Assembly: GCA_039934635.1 (NCBI GenBank)
Contig: JBDTLT010000153.1
Location: forward strand, 1 to 12,988
Direction: 5' to 3'
Length of the DNA stretch: 12,988 nt
Origin: DATLFA01 sp039934635
GTDB lineage: Bacteria; Actinomycetota; Acidimicrobiia; Acidimicrobiales; WLNW01
Shown here one piece after another: positions 1 to 6,652 of the stretch. The translations under genes were made by a program, and so were the position numbers. The notes beneath the pieces are model-generated. The model ran no database searches. It saw only the letters and a list, made by a program, of their open reading frames with translations, and was not told where the DNA came from. Position 1 is the stretch's first letter, and each line of letters starts with the position of its first letter.

Positions 1-852
1 GAAGATCTCAGAGCCATCCTCTTCGAGCAACTCACCGGCCTCATCGACGAGCAGACCACCGAACCCGCCGCCCACGCGCTCGCACTGTGCGTCTCAGCGG
101 ACTACGCCGCCGCAGTACGCCTGGGCCGCAGCGTCCAACAACGCGTCGTCGTCGATGACACCTTCGCCACGCGCGACCTCGTCGCCGACCTCAACCGAAC
201 TGCGCGGTATCGCGTCGTCACCGTCAGCGACCGCAAGACGCGGCTGCTCCTCGGCGACCGGGCCCGCCTCGTCGAGGAACGAACCGACCTTTGGCCGATG
301 CTCCGCAGCGGCGAAAGCTCCTCCTCGTGGGCGCGGGACATCGCGCGACAGCTGCGCGAAGAGAACACCCACAATCCGCTGCCGACCGTCATCGCCGGTG
401 TCGACCGCACCGTACGGACAACGATCCTCCCCGAGCTCTTCGACACCATCGGCTTCATACCCGGCAACCACGACCGAACCAGCTGGGCCGACCTCCACAA
501 CGCGGCGTGGCCCCTCATCACCGACTGGCTCCGCAGCGACGGCACCCGAGCCATCGAGACCCTCTCACAGGCCCGGTCGACGTGTCGGTTCGCCGGCGGC
601 ATCGACGAGATCTGGCCCCTCGCCAACGAAGGCCGAATCGAAACCCTCGTCGTCGAAGACAATTACGCCCTCTCCGCCCGAATCACCGACGGGCAAATCG
701 AGCGAGCCGCCGATCGCGAAGCCCCCGACGTAGTCGACGACATCATCGACGACACCATCGAAGCCGTCCTACGCCACAACGGCAAAGCAGTCATCGTCCC
801 CGACGGCGAACTCCACGCACACGACCGCATCGCAGCGGTACTCCGCTACTGA
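1..852 (+). CDS. baeRF-type (archaeo-eukaryotic release factor-like) protein, 5' partial
   Basis: The frame is open from base 1 and ends at TGA 850-852, leaving 283 residues with the true start outside the window. The visible part resembles the bacterial archaeo-eukaryotic release factor family (baeRF family 3-like). It has an N-terminal alpha/beta region ending in YRVVTVSDRKTRLLLGD (about residues 71-87). Near residues 200-230 comes GRIETLVVEDNYAL, and the C-terminus runs from DVVDDIIDDTIEAVLRHNGK to IAAVLRY, matching the family's pattern of paired acidic residues followed by a glycine-bearing strand and a terminal LRY. Family members are eRF1-domain homologues thought to act on ribosomes, for example in stalling or hibernation; that role is inferred here by homology. 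I see no GGQ-type motif. The downstream 227 bases hold no recognisable gene. The family call is fairly confident; the exact subfamily is less so. Confidence 0.68.
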   Translation, partial: EDLRAILFEQLTGLIDEQTTEPAAHALALCVSADYAAAVRLGRSVQQRVVVDDTFATRDLVADLNRTARYRVVTVSDRKTRLLLGDRARLVEERTDLWPMLRSGESSSSWARDIARQLREENTHNPLPTVIAGVDRTVRTTILPELFDTIGFIPGNHDRTSWADLHNAAWPLITDWLRSDGTRAIETLSQARSTCRFAGGIDEIWPLANEGRIETLVVEDNYALSARITDGQIERAADREAPDVVDDIIDDTIEAVLRHNGKAVIVPDGELHAHDRIAAVLRY

Positions 853-1079
853 CCACGTCCGCAAGCGGTCAAGCCAGCGCCGACCCGGTCAAATCATAAG
901 GACCTCGAGCCGCGGCGGCCTCCACGGTCGAAGCCGAGTCGAAAGACCCTTCACCTGCCGACGCCCGCACCGCAAACTTCGAAGGCGACACGTGTGACAC
1001 TGCCCAACACTGCGGTGCCTGTCGTGGGCCACGCGAGTTCTCTGTCGCGTCGCACCTCAACCGTCGCGCTTTTCGTCGA
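853..1079. other. Non-coding stretch between baeRF gene and sigma remnant
   Basis: No frame here shows recognisable protein features, and there is no strong hairpin. On the minus strand it lies downstream of the decayed sigma factor and may be the eroded remainder of its 3' half (region 4), but I could not find a helix-turn-helix in any frame. Confidence 0.4.
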
Positions 1080-1303
1080 CATGCGAGAGTGCAGCGGCGA
1101 CACGTGGCGCTGCTGCGCCGGGCACACGTCGATGATCCGGTTGCGGGCGATACCGGTGAGCCAGCCGGCCAACGTGCCGCGCTGCGGATCGAACTGGCTT
1201 CGCTCGCTGATATGCACGCGGCAACGCGTCGACGCCGCCCTCGGTGAAGGCGGCGTCGAAGTCGTCTGCGTCGTGAGTACGGGCGCGGTGTCACCTTGCC
1301 GCA
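1080..1303 (-). pseudogene. Decayed sigma-70/ECF-like sigma factor downstream of fasciclin gene
   Basis: Starting at ATG 1303, 15 nt past the fasciclin stop codon, the minus strand reads MRQGDTAPVLTT. A frame change then gives DADDFDAAFTEGGVDALPRAY, and another gives QFDPQRGTLAGWLTGIARN followed by RIIDV. The last piece is a textbook sigma region 2.3/2.4 segment, and the middle piece matches the acidic N-terminus of small actinobacterial sigma factors. Aligned by eye with the intact sigma factor at 9236-9787, about 33 residues (region 2.1-2.2, roughly 100 nt) are missing at about position 1205, and reading frames change at least twice. No region 4 is visible downstream. The gene is therefore almost certainly non-functional. 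Sigma factors are known to control fasciclin-domain secreted proteins in mycobacteria (SigK with MPT70/MPT83), so this was probably the fasciclin gene's own regulator. Confidence 0.72.
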
Positions 1304-1317
1304 TCACTTGACCCGGA

Positions 1318-1896
1318 TCACGCTGGTGGCAAGAGCACCTTGTCGATGACGTGGATGATCCCGTTCGACGCCGCGATGTCGGCCTGCACGACCTTGGTAT
1401 CACCATTCAAGAACACGTCACTGCCCTTGATCGTGATCTTCACCGAAGCGCCGTTGACAGTCTTCGCCTCTTTGCCGTCGAGCTTCACGACCTCCGACGC
1501 AGGAACCTTCCCGGCGACCACGTGGTACGTCAGGATCGACGCGAGCTTTGCCTTGTCGGCAAACAATTGATCCTTCGTCACATTCAGCGACTTGAGCGCC
1601 GCCGCGAACGCATCGTCGGTCGGGGCGAACACAGTGAACGGGCCCGTTCCTTTGAGCGTCGTCACCAGATCAGCCTTCGTCAACGCTTCGGCCAGCACAG
1701 TGAACTTCCCCGCAGCGACCGCGGTGTCGACGATGTCTTTCGGCGCCGCGGCCGTCGACGGAGCTGCGGTCGCGGCCGGAGCCGGAGCCGCGGTCGCCGC
1801 CGGTTTCGAATCGCTCTCGCTGCTGTCTCCGCAGGCCGCGCCAGCCAGGCCGAAGGCCAGCGCAAATCCTACGACTTTGAACTTTTTGCTGGACAC
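1318..1896 (-). CDS. Fasciclin (FAS1) domain lipoprotein
   Basis: The product has 192 residues from GTG 1896. This start is chosen because AGGAG at 1908-1904 sits 7 nt upstream, whereas the longer in-frame ATG at 2064 lacks a site and would bury the signal peptide. The N-terminus (VSSKKFKVVGFALAFGLAGAAC) is a secretion signal ending in a lipobox-like LAGAAC, with a small residue rather than Leu at -3, so lipidation is likely but not certain. An Ala/Pro/Ser/Thr-rich linker (about residues 25-52) leads to one complete FAS1 domain with the H1 motif GPFTVFAPTDDAFAA, the central YHVVAGKVPAS, and the C-terminal ASNGIIHVIDKVLLPPA. FAS1 domains mediate adhesion or ligand binding at the cell surface. 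It is followed by a decayed sigma factor on the same strand; the pair looks like a former sigma-fasciclin operon. Confidence 0.93.
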   Translation of the reverse strand: MSSKKFKVVGFALAFGLAGAACGDSSESDSKPAATAAPAPAATAAPSTAAAPKDIVDTAVAAGKFTVLAEALTKADLVTTLKGTGPFTVFAPTDDAFAAALKSLNVTKDQLFADKAKLASILTYHVVAGKVPASEVVKLDGKEAKTVNGASVKITIKGSDVFLNGDTKVVQADIAASNGIIHVIDKVLLPPA

Positions 1897-1903
1897 GGTT
1901 CTT

Positions 1904-1908
1904 CTCCT
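1904..1908 (-). promoter_or_regulatory. Ribosome binding site of fasciclin gene
   Basis: AGGAG lies 7 nt upstream of GTG 1896 on the minus strand. It decides the start: the next in-frame upstream candidate at 2064 has no comparable site. Confidence 0.75.
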
Positions 1909-1928
1909 GTGGTTGTGATTTTCCTTCA

Positions 1929-1955
1929 ATACGGCTGTGGCGGTGCCGTGGATGC
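1929..1955 (-). promoter_or_regulatory. Possible SigK-like promoter of fasciclin gene
   Basis: On the minus strand GCATCC (1955-1950) and CCGTAT (1934-1929) are separated by 15 nt and lie about 33-60 nt upstream of the GTG start. They resemble the mycobacterial SigK consensus (CCATCC, 16-17 nt, CCGAAT), which drives fasciclin-type genes there. The spacing is one short and each hexamer has one mismatch, so chance is quite possible. Confidence 0.22.
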
Positions 1956-2374
1956 AGAAAGGTTCCAAAGCCGCAGCGATGCCCGTATTGCAACCCGTGA
2001 CGTCCAAGTTCGGGACTGTCGGTAGGATCGCAACACCGCCACCGGCTCGTGACGCCACGCCCATTCACTGCCGGCAGAGTCGTTTCATCCGACGGTTGTT
2101 TCGGCTGACGATCCCTGTGGTCGAGACGAGCGTCGGGACCAGCGCTTGTCAGCCCCGAGGCGCTGCAGGCCGATGGCGAAACTGCACTAACGCGGGCGCG
2201 CCGAACTTGTTGTCATTCGCCGCGAGTCCGACATCGCACGCCGAGTATTTCGCCCAGAGCGTTATCGAGCCCGCGAGACCCCGTCACGCCCACCAAGGAA
2301 CGCGCGTGGGCACCGCCGCATGAAAATTCGTCATCAAATACTTGTGCTGCGCTCAAGAGACCTAGCGTGCCGAT
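1956..2374. other. Divergent intergenic region between fasciclin and heliorhodopsin genes
   Basis: This region of just over 400 bases has no frame with convincing protein features on either strand. It must carry the promoters for the two divergent genes. The only compositionally distinct part is an A/T-rich patch at about 2322-2346, including AATACT at 2337-2342, which could be a -10 element for heliorhodopsin. I see no clear -35, no strong hairpin and no RNA gene. Confidence 0.4.
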
Positions 2375-3133
2375 GTGGATTCCCAACTCAGCAACCTTCG
2401 CAAACTCAACGTCATCGCCGGGTGTCTGCATCTTGGGTCGTTCGTCGCGATCCTCCTGCTCTCGAACGACGTCGCACTTCCGGTGCGAGCCACCTATCTC
2501 ACCGAGGCGCCCGGCACTGGCAACTTCTCCCAGCCGGTGAACTTGTTCGATCTGAACATCAGCTACATGGTCGCTGGATTCATGGCCCTCTCAGCTTTCT
2601 TCCATTTCTTCGTGAGCTCACCGCCAATGTTCTCGAGGTACGCCGAAGGGCTGAGGAATCACATCAACGTGTATCGATGGATCGAGTACTCGTTGTCGTC
2701 GTCGATCATGATCATTGTGATCCTCCAGTTGAACGGCACCGCCGACTACATTGCGCTCCTCGGCATTTTCGGCGTGAACGTTTGCATGATCTTGTTCGGC
2801 TGGCTCCAGGAGCGGTACACCACACCCGGCGACGGCGACATGCTCCCCTTCTGGTTCGGGTGCTTCGCTGGGGCGATCCCCTGGATTGCCACAGCCCTCA
2901 ACGTTTTTTCGCCAAAGGGTCCTCCCGAAGCGACGGTCCCCGGCTTCGTCTATGGGATCGTGATCTCGCTCTTCATCCTCTTCAACTGCTTCGCCCTCGT
3001 CCAGTGGAAGCAGTACCACGCGAAGGGGAAATGGGCCGACTACCTCTACGGTGAGCGTCGCTACGTCGTTCTCAGCTTCGTCGCCAAAAGCGTCCTGGCC
3101 TGGCAGGTGTTCGCCGGCGCACTGGCCGCCTAG
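2375..3133 (+). CDS. Heliorhodopsin
   Basis: The product has 252 residues, the usual length for heliorhodopsin, starting at GTG 2375 (MDSQLSNLRKLNVIAG). It has seven hydrophobic helices. Helix 3 carries RWIEYSLSSS, with the glutamate counterion at residue 104, and helix 7 carries SFVAKS, with the retinal Schiff-base lysine at 238. Their spacing of 134 residues equals that of E107 and K241 in the founding heliorhodopsin 48C12, and H77 in helix 2 falls at the position of its H80. Other family signatures are NLFDLNISYMVAGFM after helix 1 and the YLYGERRYV turn before helix 7. Heliorhodopsins bind all-trans retinal, sit inverted in the membrane (N-terminus inside), photocycle slowly and are mostly thought to be light sensors or partner-protein modulators rather than pumps. 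The upstream site is weak (AAGAGA at about 2355). No carotenoid cleavage gene lies in the window, so retinal must come from elsewhere. Confidence 0.97.
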   Translation: MDSQLSNLRKLNVIAGCLHLGSFVAILLLSNDVALPVRATYLTEAPGTGNFSQPVNLFDLNISYMVAGFMALSAFFHFFVSSPPMFSRYAEGLRNHINVYRWIEYSLSSSIMIIVILQLNGTADYIALLGIFGVNVCMILFGWLQERYTTPGDGDMLPFWFGCFAGAIPWIATALNVFSPKGPPEATVPGFVYGIVISLFILFNCFALVQWKQYHAKGKWADYLYGERRYVVLSFVAKSVLAWQVFAGALAA

Positions 3134-3177
3134 CGTCAATCACCGAAGGGACGGGGAAACCCCCGATACATCACCCC

Positions 3178-3558
3178 GACCACGTCGCAGACGCACTCTC
3201 GGGTCCTGGACCGCTCACCGTTTTCGCGCCCAACGACTACGCGTTCATGCGTACCGCCGCCGATCTCGGAATACGAGGCAGCGAAGAGCAGATACTCGCC
3301 GGTCTCGCCGCAGCACTCGGCGACAACCTCGACGACGTCTTGCTGTACCACGTCGCCAGCGGGCGTCAACGAGCATTGAGCGTGCTACGGGCAGGCGACA
3401 TCCAAACCCTCAACGGTCAATCGTTCGGCGTACGAGGGCTTCGTTTGATCGACAACTCCGAACTCAGTGATCCGTGGCTCAACGTCTTCGCACTCAACGT
3501 CCCCGCCAGCAACGGCATCATCCACGGCATCACCCGCGTCCTGCTCCCCGATGCCCTG
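3178..3558 (+). pseudogene. 5'-truncated fasciclin (FAS1) domain remnant
   Basis: In one frame the sequence begins abruptly with DHVADALSGPGPLTVFAPND, continues through VLLYHVASGR, and ends in VPASNGIIHGITRVLLP, which are the H1, central and C-terminal signatures of a FAS1 domain. What is missing is the signal peptide and the first 20-25 residues of the domain. No ATG, GTG or TTG occurs in this frame between the upstream stop at 3052 and ATG 3247, which itself lies inside the domain. After VLLPDAL the frame reads on to 3780 in low-complexity sequence without a natural end. It differs clearly from the intact FAS1 gene at 1318-1896, so it is a separate paralogue. It begins 44 nt after the heliorhodopsin stop codon, suggesting that the junction with heliorhodopsin removed its 5' end. 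Confidence 0.8.
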
Positions 3559-3757
3559 TCAGACAAGCGTGGGACCGGACGCGCGCCGTGGCTTCACACG
3601 CATCAGGTCAAGGAGTCAACCAGACTCTGGGCAGAACCACCGGATGCTCGCCACTGTGGGGGTGGACCGACATCGCCCACGGCGACGCGTCGTTGTGCCG
3701 GCGCGCCGCCGACATGCCCACGGGCGTCTGCGGTGCATGCGCACCGTCCTCGCACGG

Positions 3758-4378
3758 TCAGCGTTTGCGCAGCACCTTGACACGGGTCAGCGAATCGAAG
3801 GCCCGACCCCCGTCGGAGGCGAATCCCAGACTCTCGTATGCCCCAAAGAACTCGTCGCGAGCCTCGGCCCAGCGCGCGGCGCGTCGTTGATCGATGCCCA
3901 CGATGCGCTCCCCGAACGCCTCGGCCGACGCGATCATCATCGTGCCCGCATAGCGCGTGTCGCCCAGCAACTCGAAGCAGTCGACCGTCGATCGGTCGAC
4001 GGCCTGCTGAGCGAGCTCGCGCACCGCGGTCTCGTCGTCAATGATGGCGACCAGCGCGTGCCCCGATCCCTCCGCCAGCGGTTCGGACACATACAGGATG
4101 CCACGAGGCCCCAGCACACGGTGGGCCTCGCGCAACGCCTCATCCATGGCGTCGGCCGGCACGTGATGCAACGAATTCGCCATCACCACGACGTCGGCTT
4201 GTCCGTCAGGCAGCGGAAGCGCCTGCGCGGATCCATCGACATAGGCCACGGGATATTCGACATCGGCCTGTCGCGCCAGGCCGATCATTGTCGCACTGCA
4301 CTCGACGCCGACGACATCCGCGCCCTGCGCACGAAGCCAGCGCACCAGTTCCCCTGAGCCCGATCCCACATCGATCAC
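3758..4378 (-). CDS. Class I SAM-dependent methyltransferase, N-terminus probably frameshifted
   Basis: From GTG 4378 the product has 206 residues. It opens directly in motif I (VIDVGSGSGELVRWL) and continues with GVECSATMIGLARQ, the acidic DGSAQALPLPDGQADVVV (motifs II and post-II) and SLHHVPADAMDEALREAHRVLGPRGILYVSEP, giving a standard Rossmann-fold methyltransferase. The substrate cannot be read from the sequence. The same frame continues upstream as RTSANVDLTGRR, clearly homologous sequence, but has no start codon before a TGA at 4450-4448. In another frame, from TTG 4451, the sequence reads MTEQARGHWCPGPDERK, which looks like the missing N-terminus. One extra base near 4400-4415 would explain this, so the gene is either recently inactivated or contains an indel error. 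It is divergent from the cytidine deaminase gene. Confidence 0.85.
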   Translation of the reverse strand: MIDVGSGSGELVRWLRAQGADVVGVECSATMIGLARQADVEYPVAYVDGSAQALPLPDGQADVVVMANSLHHVPADAMDEALREAHRVLGPRGILYVSEPLAEGSGHALVAIIDDETAVRELAQQAVDRSTVDCFELLGDTRYAGTMMIASAEAFGERIVGIDQRRAARWAEARDEFFGAYESLGFASDGGRAFDSLTRVKVLRKR

Positions 4379-4451
4379 CCGCCGACCAGTGAGGTCGACG
4401 TTTGCGCTCGTCCGGACCGGGACACCAGTGCCCGCGGGCCTGTTCCGTCAA
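4379..4451 (-). pseudogene. Out-of-frame N-terminal segment of the methyltransferase
   Basis: TTG 4451 opens a frame reading MTEQARGHWCPGPDERK. The downstream methyltransferase frame carries homologous sequence (SANVDLTGRR) in this same stretch without a start codon. The frames differ by one nucleotide, consistent with a single-base insertion. The N-terminal assignment rests on resemblance of short sequences and is tentative. Confidence 0.4.
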
Positions 4452-4497
4452 CCACTGCCCGCCGCTCGAGAGGCTGAGTAGGCTGCCTCGCTTCGGG

Positions 4498-4503
4498 GGA
4501 GGT
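4498..4503 (+). promoter_or_regulatory. Ribosome binding site of cytidine deaminase
   Basis: GGAGGT lies 7 nt upstream of GTG 4511. It favours that start over GTG 4502 (too close) and over ATG 4532, whose nearest GGAGG is only 2 nt away. Confidence 0.7.
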
Positions 4504-4510
4504 GGAGGCC

Positions 4511-4966
4511 GTGTCGCGAGAACCGGAGGCGATGACCGGGAACGAACACGAGCGGTTGCAACGAGCGATCGGCTTGGCTATCGAGGCGCGGGCGAGTGCC
4601 TATGCCCGGTACTCCGGGTTCGCGATGGGCGCTGCGGTGGTCGGCATCGATGGGCGGAGCACGCGCGGCGTGCTCGTGGAGAACGTGTCCCTCGGTCTGT
4701 CAATGTGCGCCGAGCGCGTCGCGTTGTTCACTGCGGTCACCGAGGCAGTCGCGCCCGCAGTGCTCGCCGTGTGCTCGCCGAGAACGGGAGGCCAACTCAC
4801 GTTTCCTTGCGGGGCGTGCCTGCAGGTTGGTCTCGAGGTCGCCGGCGCCGAGCTTCTCGTCGTTGCCGTCGATCCCGACGGTGTTCATGAGCGGGCGCCG
4901 CTCGTCACGTTGTTGACTCGAGCACCGAAGCGGCACACACCGATCACGGGACCTGCGGCGAGGTGA
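4511..4966 (+). CDS. cdd: Cytidine deaminase
   Basis: The product has 151 residues from GTG 4511 and deaminates cytidine or deoxycytidine to the uridine form in pyrimidine salvage. The family's zinc site is complete: CAE at residues 66-68 (SMCAERVA, with Cys ligand and the catalytic Glu68) and PCGAC at 99-103 with Cys100 and Cys103. The substrate-side YSGFAMGAA (34-42) and ENVS (57-60) segments are also present. The length is slightly above the usual 130-135 for the homotetrameric type. In many relatives PCGAC is followed by Arg-Gln; here the sequence is LQ, a small deviation that could shift subunit contacts or substrate preference, or mark a blasticidin-S-deaminase-like relative. Its last 23 bases overlap the convergent SRPBCC gene. 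Confidence 0.88.
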   Translation: MSREPEAMTGNEHERLQRAIGLAIEARASAYARYSGFAMGAAVVGIDGRSTRGVLVENVSLGLSMCAERVALFTAVTEAVAPAVLAVCSPRTGGQLTFPCGACLQVGLEVAGAELLVVAVDPDGVHERAPLVTLLTRAPKRHTPITGPAAR

Positions 4967-5345
4967 CCTCCCGTCGACCGAGCTCGTCGAGGCGTCGCAA
5001 CGCCATGCGACACACCATGAGGTAGGGCGTGGCGATCCACGGCACCCCGAACGTGACACGGCTCACGTCAGGACCGCGGGCTTCGACGACATGATCGGTC
5101 GCCGGGCAACCGGCAACGCTCCAGGACCAGGAGCGTCCCTCCTCGAAGCGCGTCACCTCGAACGGGAGCTCGAGGCCGATCACGGTTCGCACGGTGCCGC
5201 TGCAGCCGAGCTCAAATCGACTCGTTGCGAGCGTTGCCCGGCGTACCGATGGGCCCCACTCGGGCCAGCGGCCGACATCGATGAGCAGCTCCCACATGAC
5301 CTCGGCTGGAGCCGCGATGTCGCGGCTCGTCCATCGGGTCTTCAT
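4944..5345 (-). CDS. SRPBCC (START/polyketide cyclase-like) protein
   Basis: The product has 133 residues from ATG 5345, preceded by GAGGT 6-9 nt upstream. The beginning (TSRDIAAPAEVMWELLIDVGRWPEWGPS) is the hallmark of SRPBCC helix-grip proteins: a first strand, then an amphipathic helix ending in a tryptophan-rich W-P-E-W turn. Later come the GLELPFEVTRFEEGRSWSWSVAG strand pair and a C-terminal helix (MVCRMALRRLDELGR) that closes the hydrophobic cavity. The ligand is unknown; family members bind or transform lipids, polyketides and aromatic compounds. It is the last gene of the minus-strand run, 25 nt below the membrane-protein gene. Its 3' end overlaps the tail of the cytidine deaminase gene by 23 nt. 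Confidence 0.85.
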   Translation of the reverse strand: MKTRWTSRDIAAPAEVMWELLIDVGRWPEWGPSVRRATLATSRFELGCSGTVRTVIGLELPFEVTRFEEGRSWSWSVAGCPATDHVVEARGPDVSRVTFGVPWIATPYLMVCRMALRRLDELGRREVTSPQVP

Positions 5346-5370
5346 GGTTCCGACCTCGCGGCGCGCCGGT

Positions 5371-5847
5371 TCACGACGCCACGAGCGCCATTACCACCGC
5401 AATGGTGCACCGACCCGACCAGCCCAACGTCCGCACCCAGTTCGAGCGCACCAGGCGCCGCAGTGTCACGTCGTCGTAGCCCTCGTTCAGCTCGGCATGT
5501 CGCGGCACCTGCTGCCACACCGTACTCATGTGGATCACGCCGAGGAGCACCACGCCCGCGACCGGTAACGCCAGCCCGACGCCGGCCGGCCGCGCGACGA
5601 CGAGCAATCCCGCGGTCAGCCCCTCGGCCGCCATCAACGGCCCGGCCACGAACGCCGTCCTTCGGCGATGCGCGGTCTCATACGACACGAAACCGTCACG
5701 TCCGACTGCGGCAAACAACGGATAGTGAACGACCTGCACGAACCAGATCAGCCCGAACATCGCGGCCGTTGCCGCCAGATGCAGCGAGAGTAGCGCGGCA
5801 TCGGGCGGTACGAACACCGAAGCGAACACGACCGATGCGAGATCCAT
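5371..5847 (-). CDS. Four-helix integral membrane protein of unknown function
   Basis: The product has 158 residues from ATG 5847. An in-frame longer start at 5973 is rejected because its extra 42 residues are hydrophilic and overlap the SDR 3' end. Predicted membrane helices lie at about 18-42, 65-86, 89-107 and 143-158. Polar residues inside or next to the helices look conserved-type: WFVQVVHYPLF (35-45), YETAH (56-60), GPLMAAEG (69-76), WQQVPRHAELNEGYD (111-125) and RSNWVRTLGW (134-143). The pattern resembles small uncharacterised membrane proteins I have seen in Actinobacteria and Planctomycetes, broadly DUF1772-like, but I cannot assign a family securely. Buried His, Glu, Gln and Arg suggest a cofactor site or redox or transport role, which is inference. 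It lies between the SDR gene and the SRPBCC gene in one run. Confidence 0.78.
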   Translation of the reverse strand: MDLASVVFASVFVPPDAALLSLHLAATAAMFGLIWFVQVVHYPLFAAVGRDGFVSYETAHRRRTAFVAGPLMAAEGLTAGLLVVARPAGVGLALPVAGVVLLGVIHMSTVWQQVPRHAELNEGYDDVTLRRLVRSNWVRTLGWSGRCTIAVVMALVAS

Positions 5848-5950
5848 GCCCCGATTCGCTCCGCATCCTCTACTCCGCCGGCCACGCTCATCCTGACCGA
5901 TCAACAACACCGGTGCGACATCACCGCACCGACATGACGTGGGGCCCAGA

Positions 5951-6638
5951 TCAGAACTGATCCGCCGCGACATCGATCTCGTCAGCTTCGATAGCGGCCA
6001 CGATGCGCGCCGCGACGCGCTCTGGCGTCAATCCTTCCCGAAAAGCAGGGCTCACACCGGCCAGCGGCCGGTGTGCCAGTCCGGTCTCGGTGTGAGGTGG
6101 GTGGTCGGGCGTCGCACACGCGAATGTGCAGGCGTCGCAACTCGCGGACCAGCGCTCGGTCGGCGCCCGTCAACGCCGCCTTCGACGCCGAGTACCCCAC
6201 CATGCCCGTCACCGGTGACTCGGCGACCACCGCGCTGATGTTCACGAAGCAGCCCCGTGTTGCCGAGAGTGCCGGGACCACTCGCTTGATCAACCAGAGC
6301 GGTCCCAGAACATTCGTGAGGAACAGCTCTTCGAGCACGACGTCGTCGGTGTCGGTCAACGACCCGAACGCGACGACACCCGCGGCGTTGACGACGCCGT
6401 CGAGTCGGCCGAACGCGTCGAGCGCCGTGGCAACGAGCGCGTCCCCGGCGTCGGGATCGCGAAGGTCGAGCACGACGGTCGGCGCAGCACCGGCCGCGAG
6501 TACCTCGAGACGATCCTGCCGCCGCCCGGCGAGCACGAGACGCGCGCCGCGCTCGGCGAGCCGGCGAGCGATCGGCGCGCCGATGCCGCCGCTTGCACCG
6601 ACGACCGCAACGACCGCGCCTTCCAGGTTGGTGGTCAT
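5951..6638 (-). pseudogene. Short-chain dehydrogenase/reductase (SDR) with 3' frameshift
   Basis: From ATG 6638 the sequence is a classical SDR. The nucleotide-binding loop is VVGASGGIG (12-20), followed by an RR pair (39-40) that suggests NADP(H) preference, NAAG (84-87), and the catalytic set Ser135 and YSASK with Tyr149/Lys153. At about 6102-6113 the frame changes. The original frame runs through an Arg-rich nonsense tail to a stop at 5982. The next frame continues with good SDR C-terminal sequence (HTETGLAHRPLAGVSP, then TPERVAARIVAAIEADE and DVAADQF) to TGA 5953-5951. One inserted base restores a protein of about 228 residues. The lesion truncates the substrate-binding loop but leaves the catalytic core, so partial function cannot be excluded. 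The substrate is unknown. It starts 14 nt after the DUF2071-like stop. Confidence 0.85.
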
Positions 6639-6652
6639 GGAACGCTCTTCGT

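Noticed and set aside
155..899. Several overlapping frames inside the baeRF gene
   Set aside because: Low-complexity Ser/Arg/Pro translations in other frames of a gene with a clear family C-terminus.
2320..3054. Alternative plus-strand frame of 244 codons over heliorhodopsin
   Set aside because: It is Arg/His-rich; the real frame has seven helices and the Schiff-base lysine.
2375..3133. Type-1 (proton-pump) rhodopsin
   Set aside because: It lacks the D-T-D or D-T-E pump motif and helix order; RWIEYS and the SFVAK helix are heliorhodopsin-specific.
3559..3757. Cys-rich translation between the FAS1 remnant and the methyltransferase
   Set aside because: No recognisable family, no start with a ribosome binding site, and composition typical of non-coding high-GC sequence.
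3467..4357. Plus-strand frame of 296 codons opposite the methyltransferase
   Set aside because: Arg/His/Asp-rich composition without motifs; the minus strand has a clear SAM-binding motif.
5091..5960. Plus-strand frame of 289 codons across SRPBCC and membrane protein genes
   Set aside because: Pro/Arg/Thr-rich antisense translation covering two real minus-strand genes.
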